Of a DNA stretch of 64,000 nucleotides, positions 1 to 12,363 are shown piece after piece. This stretch comes from Tyto alba (taxonomy: Eukaryota > Chordata > Aves > Strigiformes > Tytonidae). The DNA is taken from the NCBI RefSeq assembly GCF_018691265.1, contig NW_024881300.1, forward strand, positions 4,049,046 through 4,113,045, given 5' to 3'. The translations under genes and the position numbers were made by a program. The notes beneath the pieces are model-generated. The model did not search any database and was not told where the DNA came from. It worked only from the letters and a program-made list of their open reading frames with translations. Positions within the stretch are counted from its first letter, which is position 1, and the number at the start of each line of letters is the position of its first letter.

Positions 1-1715
1 TATTACTATACTGCACGCAGTAAACTCAGACATTCATGACAATACTTAATTTACAATTTTTGGCAAATAACTACAAAGAGAGTAAATTAAGGAGATACTT
101 TTTGGATCATCAAGAAGTTGTATTTTATATTAAAAAAACATTCATATGTTCTTAATGCACATATGAAAAATACTTTAAAAAATGTGTAGCATTATAGAGA
201 CCATATAGATTAATTTGATCACTGAAGACAGCAGCATTTAAACTTGGAATTCTGTGGTAGTGGTGAAAACCTTTTCCTTGCTATGGAAAGCAAATAGGTC
301 ACATTAAAAAAAAAGAGGTTAGCATTTTTCTAGTTTACATGCAAATTATATTGGGGCCATATCTGACTCACATGTCATCAGTGCCATGCTCTATCTAAAA
401 GAAAGCTTGCAACAAGACTTTTTTTTTTTTTAGTCTCTAATATTGAGAAGTTTTACCTCCCCTCCTTTTTGAAATGAAGAGGATTCTGTATTCTCCCTTT
501 ATTGATTCAGCCCAAGTACTACCAATCTCTGTTCAAATGTAAATGTTATTTATCCACAAGATGTGATTTAAGACCTGCAACAAGACTTGAGAAAAATATC
601 CAACAGAAAATATACATTTCACAGTAAAGAGGTACTTATCAGGCAATACTAGTATACTTTGAAATAGTTTGCTTTTGTGAACCAAATGCCCTTTGTTTAT
701 TTACAAAAAACCCAATATCTAATAGTGTCACTGAATCCAGAAGTGATAGCAGGGTTTCACATGCCTACACTTTCAGACTGAAAACTAAGAGGGAAGGGGA
801 AAAAAAAAAAGGAACTAAAACTTGGGGGGGGAAGTCAGAAAATCATTTCATTATCCAAGTTTTATGCTCCGCAATCAAACAATACTATGACAGTAATGAC
901 ATTCAGACAGTGCCAGAACCCATTTGATTGTACATTTAAAGTAATTTTCCTGGCAAACCTTCCAGCATTTATTAGGAAATCGGCATGTTTAACCCAACTT
1001 TCACTGGGGTTTAACTCTCATGTTTCATCTTTCATGTTCCTTTTCCTTGCTGGTTAATTGAAGATGAAGACTATCAACACTTTAGTGCTCTTTCACCTTT
1101 GCACAATTAATTCACTGTTTATGGCATTACTGGATTGGTAAAGTAGGCTGATTAGAAAGAAAGCTTTTACATACAAATAGGCCTCCCTAAAAATAGGGCA
1201 TAGTCTTGAAATACAAGATACATCGGGGAAAAGTTTAGGATAATCAAGTCTTTCATTCACTGAAGTTAACAACTCTATCTTCACCGAATGTACCAGTATC
1301 CATATTAAAATCTTCAGTTCAAACATGAAGAACGGGGAAGGAAACACAGCTGTGTAAAGAACTAAAAGCATTTGCTAAGCATTTACTTCAGACAGATATT
1401 TCCTAGGTTTTTTGACACACTGATATGAAATGCATGTTGTAACTAGTTATTTCCTCCTCGATAGTCTTATGGCAGCTGGATACATTTCAGTGACTTCTGT
1501 ATTCCTTAGAACACCCCCCAAAGTTAAGAGGAAAAGAAGGCAAAAGAGGAGAATGGAGGCCTTGTTATGAGGAGGTAAAAAAAGATAAAGTTGTTCTCCT
1601 GAATTAGGTATTTTTACTTCAATTTTGGAAGACTGTATGAGAAACAATATGGTATAATTCACCATGAAACCTGAACAATCCTAAAGGGAAAGAACTTTCA
1701 GTCCACTTCCACAGT

Positions 1716-1802
1716 GTTTTATTGTTGTGGGTTTTTTTATTGTTGTTGTGGGGTTTTTTGTTGTGTGTTTTTTTTTTTTTGTTTGTTTGTTTGTTTGTTT
1801 TT
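1716..1802 (+). repeat. GT/T-rich low-complexity tract with (TTTG)n
   Basis: A TTGTTGTGGG-type sequence runs into a T12 run and about five GTTT units. Simple sequence with no other feature. Confidence 0.9.
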
Positions 1803-4800
1803 AGTATTTCTTTTAAGGCTAAATTTCATTAAAAAAAAAAATAAAAAAAAGGGCAAACCATGCCTTTGAAATACTTTGTCCTCTGAGACAATAGAGATGC
1901 AACCCACAAGCTTGGAATCTTTCACACAGTAATATCAAAGAGGCATCAGTGCATGGCTTTGAAGAACCAAACTTTTTCTTCAGACATTTATCCACAGGAA
2001 TTTCACTTTCAAGTGGTGTGCAGCAACTTTCCTACAGAACTCTGAAGACTGGCAGTTTAAAAGCTGAAGGGCTACTCTGCCAAGCTGCACAGCACACCTA
2101 CTAACAACGACCTGGGAATAAATGCAAGGGATGACAAAGATCCAAAGGCTTTAAGATTAATATAATTTGAAATAAAGGATACAAAATGACTAAGACCAGT
2201 GGTACAATTTATCATTAATTTATCAGCATTTGAACATTTATCAACAAATCAACAATTTATCAACATACAAAGCTGTGAAAATTTTAAAACAAACCATATA
2301 TCTAAAACCAAGAAATCAGAGTTCAGCTAAGTTCTTGAAAGTCAGACTGACCACAGTCATCCCTTGCAGAGGTGCAATGCATGCTGACCTGTAGTCTGCA
2401 ATGGACTGTTTCAAGGAAACTTAAAAAAATCACGGAAGAAAACTCCATTCAGATCTATTAGGCAAATACCAACCACTGGCTCAGAAAGTCTAAACAGCAC
2501 ATGGGAATTTTTTCATTATTTCATTCTGATTTTGCAAATGTTGTAATGTTACGAAGAGTTAAATGTCTGATTTTACAATTAAATATGTGAAACAAAAACC
2601 AACATCTACTTCCCCTTCCTGAAGTGCAGTACTATTTTCTGTCACTTGGTTATTTGATATACCTTCCCATCAACTGAGAAGGGAAGTGCATATGTATCAA
2701 AAAAGCATCCTCCTTCCTCTTTTGCTAAACAAATTTATTGAATAAACCGACTTGAAGACTTTAAAATAGTACAGACCTTTGCAGTTCTGAAAAAAATAGT
2801 GAGACATAAAAGGAACAAACTTCAATAAACTATTAGGTAGTGGCACAAGTCCAATTTTAAAGGTCACCAAAGACAAACGGGTCCTGCAGAGGACTAAAGC
2901 AAACAAGTAACTGCAAATATCAGTGCCCTACTGGTCATGATACCCTACGTTTACACAACATACAGAGCATCCTTCATGGTTTAAAAACTTGGATTTCTGT
3001 TTCTGAAACCTCACTCTTACACACTCCCTACTTGCAGTCAGGATTGAAAGTGTTTTAAATACTGATTTCAGGCATTTTAGCTCAGAGTCCTGACCCATTC
3101 TACACTACCCAAATAAGGAGATCAATTCATAGCTGAAATAGTGTTAGACTAATAGTACAACTTCACAGAGCGCAGAATTGCCAGTCACATCTAACTAGCA
3201 ATCACAATACCGAATCCATCTGCAGTTTGCTTTATATTATTGAAAAAAAAGTGCTATTCCGGAAATGTCAAGCCCCAGTGCTAAATTATGCTATGGACAA
3301 TGTTTGAACAACCATTTCCAGGATAGAAATAGGTTATTCCAGCACAACCTATAGAAAAAACACCCCATAAATTAGTTTTACTTGGTAGAAAAAAATATCA
3401 TCGCTTTTCCACATTTTTGTGAAAGCACAACTGTCATCCAGTGTGCCATTTTTAACATTTTTTCATATTAATTACTTCATTTTCTACATTGAGTACTCAA
3501 ACATAGCAGATATATCAATATAGCTTTTTCTATCTCAGGGATTCTGGAGCAGAAGATGCCTAAATAGTTATCAAACTGTTCTTGAAAGATAGGTATTTTT
3601 AGATCATCATCCAAAGGTCAATGTTTTTCCCAATACAGCCCCACTACATGGTTCACCCAGGCCAAGATTTACCTTCTGCCTTTGGGATTTATTTGTGGGT
3701 TGTCACCACCAAACAACAGTAGGCAATTAGAGCTGGGATACAGCCCGCTTTCTGGTGATGTACAATAGGGGAGAATTCAAAACAAAAATAAAAATTGAAA
3801 AGTGAAAGGCAGGGAGAATGCGAAGGGTCATGAAACATGGAAAAAGCATGCTATTATTTGGCTTAGAAAACAGGGACAACTCTGATATTACACCTGTTAT
3901 TCAAGTAGTTACATGTATCAGCCACACAGAAGCCCTGCCAAAAGGTAACAGCCACAGAATTACAGGCCAGGAAACATACACTCATTTAGACAATCCTTTG
4001 CTAATTTATTTTTATCAGATCACCTCTGACATGCCTTGGTTAGATCCTCTCTTGTATGTTACAGTTTCTTCCACCAGTACTCAGGTGGAGTTTGAGAGGG
4101 TTTTTGAGAACACATTCCTGTTTCAGAATTTTCCAAGTAGTTCAAAATTAGTTTAACTTTAGGTCAATTAGTTTACTTTTTCTTCCACTGCAGCTCTTCA
4201 GCCATGACTTCAAGCTCTGCAATCACTTTAAACGGAGCTGACATTCAATCCCTCTTTCACAGCTCTCCATTAAACCTCACACAGGAGGTTACTGTTTGCT
4301 TGTGAGTGACTAGAAGTGTATAACCATTTAAATCAACTAGTTTTTATTTAACATTTCTGCCCTTTTTGATCTTACACCTTTCTTCAGCTGTTATACTGCT
4401 AAGTTGTCCATACAGATTACAAACAATCCTTCCCCTCCTCTGTTACTGCAGAAACAACTACAGTAAGAAATTTTGCTTACGGCAGAGGTACTGATGAATG
4501 ATTCTATCCTTAAATCCTTTGTTTTATGGCAAAAAGATACTTCTGGTACAGGCAAGTTCTTAATAGCTACCACCACTCCAAACTTGTCTTGCATGCATGG
4601 GGCGTAAGTGGATTCTATACAGTGTCTGTTGCCAATACATCATCAATTTTAGATTAAATTACCCTTATCATAGTCCACATCTAGAACTCATTCCCACTAT
4701 GGTAAATGGTCACAGGACAGATATTCCTTGCACATGGAACGGTGCTAACAAGTAGCTGTTAGCTCAACAGTCCCTCAGTACATCACGTTGTATGGTTATC

Positions 4801-5984
4801 AAGAAGAATATCATGTAGATGACCTTCTTCACTAATAACAGGACAAAAAGATAAAAAGGAAATACTACTTCTTGTGCACAAGACAGCTTATGGAGTTTAC
4901 TACCAAAAGATACCATTAACTTTTAAGTACTGAAGAAAACTGCAGAAGTTGACATGAATAGCACAAACACAGTACACAAAACAAGTTTGGTTTAAAAAGA
5001 AAAAAGTCATACAAAAGTAAAAATAAACTATCCCTGGGAGATCCTTATCATGTGCCCACCTGCTCTAAAATGCCTCTGTGTTTTTGATCCAAGTGAAGTC
5101 TCATGAAAAACCCTGGCTATTTTAGATCTCAGTAAAAACTCATTCTAGCAAATTTTAAGTGTAAATGTTACTTTATTATATACAATTTGGCCTATGGGAA
5201 AGGTGGGAAATTCAAGCAATAATGGTAATTCATCTAAAGTCACATGAAATGTGGCAGCTATTTGATTAAAAGGCTTAGTGTACCCATTTATAAAGTACTT
5301 TAACTTACTGAATTAGAATGGTAAAGGTAGACAGTGCTCAGAGGCTTTTTATGTCTCCTGACAGTACAATACAAAGCTTCCACATAATTTGAACAACAAT
5401 GGTTCAACATGCTGCCTTTCTCCTTGCTAGCCATTCTGCCAAGTTATGTATTCATTCCCTGTAAAAATTGCCAGCATTATCTTGCAGATTCTCTACCAAG
5501 GTAAAAGAAATTGTTTGAAATAACACGGACTAGCTAGAACATACTCCCATGAAAGCGGAGATTAAAATGATAGGTACCTGCTGTCTAGAACATTTTGCTT
5601 TAGAAAGCTGAAAACAAGAGAATTTCATTACAGCATTTCCTTCCTTCAAGTCAGTAGACTTACAAAGCAAAGCATGATGCTCCACTCATTTCATTTCCTC
5701 ACATTTGGAAATAAGCTGATTAAACATACTCACAAGAGCTGATGCCAAATTTGTCAGGAGCTTAGTCTCCTAGCAACAGGTATGGTATAGTATTAGTAAT
5801 AGATTAATGACATTCACTAATAGATTAATGACTTGAAGCTATATACTATCTTAAAATCTTTATTTTAAATAATACATCAACTGTAGACGCAACACTGTAG
5901 AGGTTTCACAGTTCGGAAATTAAATACTCTAGCTTACTATAAAATAATGTTCAAGAGCAAATTAAATTGTATAGGAAGCAAAAG

Positions 5985-6082
5985 CACACAGGCCTTCAGG
6001 CACCCACACAAGTGGCAAGTTGAACTTGATGATTGTTGTAGGTACCTTCCAGCTGAAACATTCTATTCTTTTCTATTCACCC
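5985..6082 (+). mobile_element. CR1 LINE 3' fragment, diverged
   Basis: GTTGAACTTGATGATTGTTG followed by GTACCTTCCAGCTGAAACAT and TCTATTCTTTTCTATT resembles the CR1 3' end (GATGAT, then CCTTCCAAC, then a TTCTAT repeat), with more mismatches than the copy at 7440-7563. Borders are approximate. Confidence 0.55.
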
Positions 6083-7439
6083 ACATTCTTTCTTGTCTGT
6101 GACACTGGTTAACATACAGTCATATCACACAATAAAATGCTAGAGTATTTTATTGCAATGATCACACACATGGAAGCGACTGGTATAAAACTAAGAGCAC
6201 CAAAAAGAAAAGTTAAGTCAGAAACAAATAGTGATGCATATTGTGAAATGGATTTGTGTAATACGCCTCTGGAAGTGCTGGAAAAGATTTCACTTTTGTA
6301 TTTAAATAAAGTAATTTTCATCTGTTCACTATTATTTAGCATCTACCTTTCAAACCTGGCCCTTAGCATACTGTTTTTCCAGGCAGCGAGTAAAACGTTG
6401 ATACAAATCAATGTTTTGTTTCATAACAACTTCCTCCCACCAAGCACAACAACTAATTTCTAATCCAGCTGGAAGAGACCAAATTGCAAAACAGAATATC
6501 GATTTTCATTTGTATTCATTTTAATTTAGAGAGGCATAGTACACAATCCATGTGGTTAAGCACGAGACTGTCAAACACATAAATACTATCCCTATTTTCA
6601 AAACAGCGTTCTTGTCATAGCAAGGTAATTCACAATTCCAATGCAAATAAATAGTTTTTAAAATCACTGGTTTAAGTTGCATAGGTGACAGATCTATTTT
6701 TTCTAACTTGCATCTAGTAATGCAGTTTAGAAGCATCCAGTTCTGTAAGCAAAAGAAAGCCTACATATATTTGTCAAATCTTATAAAAATGAGCAAAACA
6801 AGTTCCCGTAATGCAAATATTAGTGCAAGGCAGAAGTACCCAGGGGAAAAAAAAACAGTAAATGAAAACAAAAAAATAAATTGAATGCCATTTGCAAAAG
6901 CTCAGCTGAGATTTATTTTGTCAGCTAAAATCTCTCAAGTTTCTGTTCTCAATGATGTGTGTTAAAACACAGTGCCAGCACCTTGGCATGTGAAAGTCGT
7001 GTCTACTTGTTTTCCACCAACTAAAGCAACACAATGCTCCACATGAAGAAACGTGCCCAGCCGACTTTCAGATTCCAGTCTAGTCCAGGCATCCTCAGTT
7101 TTCTCTAATTTGCAGCACGGACTTCCCTGATAGGCACTTAACTCTTGCTTCTACTGTGCTAAGAAATCTAGTAGGCCTGACAATAGGACAAAGTTGGAGC
7201 TGGTTAGGTCATGGTATTGTGATGAGAAGGAAAACAATAAGCAACTTTGTAGGGAACACAAAAATTGGATGAAGAGCTCAGATCAAGAATGGAAATGAAA
7301 GGATAAGGAAGACATTCAAGAAGGAAGACAGGATGCAGATAACCAGCCATTTTCTGGAGGGAGGGAAAGGAGAAATACCAAGTCTTAAGAGGAAAAAAGG
7401 AGGAATTAAAAAGTTCAAGGAAAGCTATCAAGAGAAGAA

Positions 7440-7563
7440 ACATGGACACTTAAGATTCATCTGCTCAGGGTGCTGGGCCATCTTGTCTAGACGATGCTTT
7501 TACCAAGAAAGGTTGGACCAGATGATCCTTGAGGTCCCTTCCAACCTGCTATTCTGATTCTGT
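7440..7563 (+). mobile_element. CR1 LINE 3' fragment
   Basis: The segment contains GGTTGGACCAGATGATCCTT, then GAGGTCCCTTCCAACCTG, and ends in ATTCTGATTCTGT, the conserved 3' end with the terminal ATTCTG-type repeat of avian CR1. Upstream text such as GGTGCTGGGCCATCTTGTCT also fits CR1. Only the 3' end is visible and no reverse transcriptase frame remains. The left border is approximate. It lies in NFATC3 intron 3, opposite to the gene. Confidence 0.8.
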
Positions 7564-7686
7564 AGTGAAAGACTGAGGACTGAAACCCTGACTGCCATTT
7601 TACTCAAAAAGAACAGAAAATACCCTGGCCTTGGGGGAAAGACAAAGACAAACCCTGCTCTAACCTTAATGTATTCAGATTAGTGT

Positions 7687-7740
7687 TGTGGGTTTGGTTT
7701 TTTTTTTTGTTTTGTTTTGTTTTTCTTATTTGTTTTATAA
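7687..7740 (+). repeat. T-rich low-complexity tract
   Basis: T runs interrupted by single G, including TTTTG units, about 120 bp right of the CR1 fragment. Confidence 0.85.
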
Positions 7741-9161
7741 ATATTTTAACTGTTGTCTGATTTGACTTACAAATGAACAGTTAAATTTTATCTTAACCTA
7801 CTTTGGGATTAAGATACAGACCATTAAGGAAGATAGAGGTGAATAAGGATGTGGCAGACTGATAAATCAAGACATTTTAGCAAGTCCCACAGTTCCTCAG
7901 CACGATATTCCCCATGTCCAGTGAATGAGGGGGTGGGTTTCCTTTCAAGCTGCATGAGCTGGCTGGCACCACAGATATTAAAGGAGACACCAGTGACTAC
8001 CCCTAATTAATCGAGAAGTCTTCTCAGAATAGAGTAAGATATTTGTGTACACATCTGAACACAGAGAGTCAGAGCTTGTGCACACAGTTACACCCACAAT
8101 ACCAAACCCACACATCTTTCCCTTCAAAGCGAGTATGATGGCAAAGCTCTCTAATGAAAGCCAAGCCTAATTTACTGGACCCTACATTTAATTCTGAGCT
8201 CAACAATAACTGGATGGTGTTTGTATTTAAACATTGCTATATGACAATTTACAATACAAAAAAGTATTTAAATAATAAGCTTTAGATGCTATTAGCATTT
8301 GGAATATTTAGCATTAGCTGAAGAACCCAGCCAAAGCAACTGTTAATGGCAGGTAGCAGTTAGAGCAGACAGTATACCACCACTCTCTTAGCCACATGAG
8401 GACTGCTGTCTGCATTACTGCATTTTCTTGAAACTCATAAAAACTGTTCTGAGAGACAATAAAGCTTGCACAATTCTGTTAAGATGATGGAAATGAGGTC
8501 AAAAAAAGAAGCAAACAAGTCTTACTTGCCCTTACAGATAACCAGTCCAAATCTAATGAAGCTAGGTGGTGCCTTGCTTTTTAAGGAGATAGCTACCATT
8601 AGACTGTGAGTAATAACCTTTGGTACATGCTGAAGAAGAGTCAAGTTTCATTTACTCCAAACATTTAAGTGAAAGTTAACAGAATTTATAGGTACCATTT
8701 CACAGAAATACCCTAATAAAAACACAAACAAGAGGCATTTATAGTGTTCAGAAGCTGTCTCAACACCAAAAGGATGATTTCTGTTTCAAATGAAGCTATA
8801 ACATATTTCAGTATAACTCCAACTAATCTTATTATCATGACTTTTCTTATCTGCCTCCATGCACACTCCTTCCTCCCTAAAGTTCACATTGAATATGTTA
8901 AGTAATACACTGTTACACTGTGAATCCATTCACAAACATAAAACTGCATACAGCATAAAACTGTAATGCGCACTGTAACTGTAGCAAACTAATTTTAAAC
9001 GTCTAAAACTAACTATTTTATGGAACAAGTTACATTTAAGGGAGAAAATCTTACCCAGGAAGGGCTGTAAGCTTCACACAAGGCAATAATTCACAGCATT
9101 GTAAATAACAATAATTACAGTTTAAAAATTATCTTCTATTCAAGAAAGCCAGACTTCCTAC

Positions 9162-9324
9162 CTTCACTACAGGGTGTCCTCCAGTAGATGCTTTTACAGC
9201 TCCTCTGCTTCCTTCTGTTTCATAGTGAGCTCTGTGATGAGTTTTAGGCTGGACTTCTATTTTCAGTTCACACTGCCCGTAATGACTTGGTAAAGGCCAG
9301 TCAAGAGGTGGCAATGAAGATGTG
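9162..9324 (-). CDS. NFATC3: NFATC3 coding exon 3 (start of Rel homology domain)
   Basis: The exon is 163 nt: one base completes Arg410, then 54 whole codons encode residues 411-464. It follows the acceptor TGATTTGCAG and ends AAG|GTAGGA. The product starts [20 protein letters not shown] and ends GGHPVVK. The segment [15 protein letters not shown] (about 441-455) is the DNA-recognition loop of the NFAT Rel homology region, in which the Arg, Tyr and Glu residues contact the GGAAA core. Immediately before it is the [10 protein letters not shown] strand of the Rel fold. The domain continues in exon 4, which is outside the window. Phases on both sides match the family gene structure, and exon 2 to exon 3 joins without a frameshift. 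Confidence 0.97.
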
Positions 9325-11924
9325 CTGCAAATCAAGATGAGCACACTATGGTTAAACGAACTATACCATCTGGCCACAGTACAAACAAAGTAACTTCACT
9401 GTAAGATACAGACAATGATGTTACTTCTTTATCAAATGATAATCAAATAAGAATAGCTATTGGCCTAAAAACGTTACTGGAAAATTCCAAAATTACAAAA
9501 TGCAGATGCATTTAAATCTTCAATTAAGTATTTCTTTTGGGGTTGTTAGAGTGGAATTTCTTCCTTCCAACACCTGATTAAAAGGGAGGTACTCTATGAC
9601 CCCCCCCCGCCCCATAATACCGGTGCTATTCTATAATGCCTTTATATTTATTTTTTTATCCTCAAATATATCAGCAAGTTCTCATGTTTAGTGGGAACAG
9701 TCTAAATTCAATCTTTAAGTCATTACATTTTAACTCTCTGCATTATAATCTTGCAGATAGTTGGTTTTGTTTTTCTGAGACTGGTAAGCACTGCATTTCT
9801 TAATGATAGTTAACAACGAACACTATGTGATGATCCAAAATTTTAAAGCTAGTAGTCCTAGACAGGCATAAAGACTTACTGCAACAGAGACCTAAAGTAC
9901 ATGCTTGTCTTATCCACAGATTATGTATACCCTTACATACAATAGCAAAGTCACTCCAGTGAAGGAGGAGAACAAAATGCAGTAATAAAAGTAATATGGA
10001 AGAACCTCAAAGGGAAATAAGCCACATGGTATCACCAATATTTTCATACTACCCCTTTACCTGCACAAATTTATACGTATGATTCTAATGAGAGGAACGG
10101 TCAGATTCAAGTTAGTAATTACCTGGTAGAGCAAATTAATTTATGAACATTTCCAAGTGAACACTTATATAATTGTATACCAAACAAGAACATTTACAAA
10201 TAAACATAAGCTTCTATTAAAATAATTTTGTACTACCTTACTCTGATCAACAGGCAAAGCAAATTAAGTTTTAAAGAGATGGACAAATATGGGGTTGTAT
10301 CATCATCTGAGAAAGCTCAATTCTGTTTCTTTCCGCTTTACAGGAAGTCAGGAAAACCCCTACCACCAATCCAAAGACATGCATATTTCTACAAACATCA
10401 ACTGCCACAGGTCAAAGAAAGACAAATTATACCTTCTGGAGAATTTAGCTAAGACCTATAAAACATATCCACAGTTGAGAAAGAAGATAATGTTTGGACT
10501 GAACAAAAAAAGAAAGCTCTGTCTTTAGGAAGTATCTGGATGGACTTGGGCTCAGCCTGCAGCACCATACATCTACCTTTTACTACAAAAATCACTGTCA
10601 CTAATCACAGAAAAGAGGGAGAAGAAACAGCACCACTTGCTGGCTTCCTCCTATAGGAGAACAAGCTACAAGCCTGTTGACCTGCTGCTTCATGGAGTAC
10701 CTCTGCTGTGCACTTCAGGAGACAGCTGACATAACACGAGCCTTATCTCCTGAAGCACCTTTCTGAGAGCAATGGGAGAAACAAGAGGTATTTCCCTTTC
10801 TTCTTACTGAAAGGAAGAGATGTGAGCAATCAATCATCTCCACAAGCATTCAGTGTACAGCAGACTTCTTCCCCCAGTAAGGAGGTCTGATGACTGGTTC
10901 TTCCACACCAGCAGTGGTTATTGGGTAGGAGAGGCCTGGTGATGGCAGCAATGAAAGAGGGAACTGACCGGAATGCAGAGTAAGCCCAATCCTTCCAGCT
11001 ACTTACCACAGACCGAGGCACACTGCCTAAATGCTACTACTGGCTACCAACTAGACCTTGCCATTCACTTTTATAGCTACTGAAGGAGAAGAGGACTCAA
11101 GTCTTCTGTCTGAAAAAGGAAAGAGAATGTCAGGATTAGAAGATACTGAAAAGAGTTTAAAAGGTATGTAGCATGTGAGAAATTTTTCTTTAGTATTTCT
11201 GGAAGCCTTTTTTCCCACACCCCATATAACCAAGTATGCTATGTCAAAATAGTTAGTACATACAGACAAAAAATACAGTCCCTAAGAGAACTTGGTAAAA
11301 CACACACTGCAGACTATATACCAATTACCAGGAGGTACTACTGAAAGTTTAATAATCAACTCAGTCAAGAAAAAAGTATTTGTTGCTTGTGGCCACTCTT
11401 CATACGGCCTCTAAGAGGGTTTATACCTTCTGCAATTAACTAATAAAATTATGGAATAAGTTGTATCAGACTCCCATTATCTCCTGAAAAAATATTTGGA
11501 ATATTAGAACAAACATGAAGACAGGAAAAGAACCAAGTCTCAAGATTTTGTTGTTCTTTGAAAAAAAATAGAAAATATCAGCATGAGAGAGCAAGTAAGC
11601 ACACAACGCACGTGCAGCTGCCTAAAACATCAACGAATTGGAAAGCTTTCAAAACGGAGTTCTCCAAATAAACTACATGGCTTTTGAGGCTGTGCTGCAT
11701 CAAACTGATGCTTTCTAGATTTAGCAGGCTAGGGTTACAGCTGCTTCCCTTTGGAGTTTGATGTTGGGTACCCAAACCGTTGTTTCTCTCTGAGTATTTT
11801 CCTTGCTGTCTCCATCACCCTCAACTTCTCAGCAGCATTGGAATCTTAAAAAGTTTTAGGGTACACTGTGATGCACCTTTGTGGGAGGATACAAGTTTAA
11901 TATATTTCTGCTTCCACATTTCAC

Positions 11925-11941
11925 TTTTTTTTTTTTTTTTT
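11925..11941 (+). repeat. T17 run
   Basis: Homopolymer in NFATC3 intron 2. Confidence 0.9.
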
Positions 11942-12160
11942 GAGACAAATGCTGTGGAGATACATATTGAACTGGATCAGTAATCTAACTTTATTTCATT
12001 TTGAAAGGTAAATTTTTGAATCCTACTAATTTACCAGAGCCCCAGTTGTCTATACAGCTTCTTCAAACAGAAGTAGTGGGAGGGAGGCAGAGTGGGAACT
12101 TGCTAGTTGGCACAATCACCTTCTGAAAATCACATGAACCCACAACCTTGGACTCTAAAT

Positions 12161-12363
12161 AAAAAAAAAAAAAAAAAAAGAGAGAGAATACAGTCTACAA
12201 ACTCTTGGAGGTTTGTTTTTTTTTTTTTTTTTGTTTTGTTGTTTTGAGGATTTTTTGTTGTTGTTGATGTTGTTTTGTTGTGGGGATTTTTTTGTTTGGT
12301 TGGTTGTTTTTTTTGTTGTTGTTTTTTTTTGTTTTTTTTTTTTGTTTTTTTTTTTTTTTTTTT
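12161..12363 (+). repeat. A19 run and long T/G low-complexity block
   Basis: An A19 run (12161-12179) is followed 30 bases later by about 150 bases of almost only T and G (12212-12363), with TTG and TTTTG units and a final T run. The A-then-T order can fold back on itself. In NFATC3 intron 2. Confidence 0.9.

Larger units (their letters stand above)
1..9161 (-). other. NFATC3: NFATC3 intron 3 (partial)
   Basis: This is the 3' (left-hand) part of the locus and the window edge cuts it. It is AT-rich with no recognisable coding exon in either strand. It contains a GT-rich low-complexity tract at 1716-1802, a second at 7687-7740, two CR1 LINE 3' ends (about 5985-6082 and 7440-7563) and a short direct repeat near 5796-5831. 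Open frames of up to about 110 codons here have no recognisable similarity and lie in intronic DNA, so I treat them as chance. Confidence 0.85.

Noticed and set aside
3818..4156. A 112-codon plus-strand frame starting with ATG
   Set aside because: It lies in NFATC3 intron 3 with no promoter, splice context or recognisable similarity. This length is expected by chance in a window this size.
1..9161. NFATC3 exon 4 (next part of the Rel homology domain)
   Set aside because: I looked on the minus strand for the HAFYQVHRITGK-type block and found nothing. The exon is most likely beyond the left edge.
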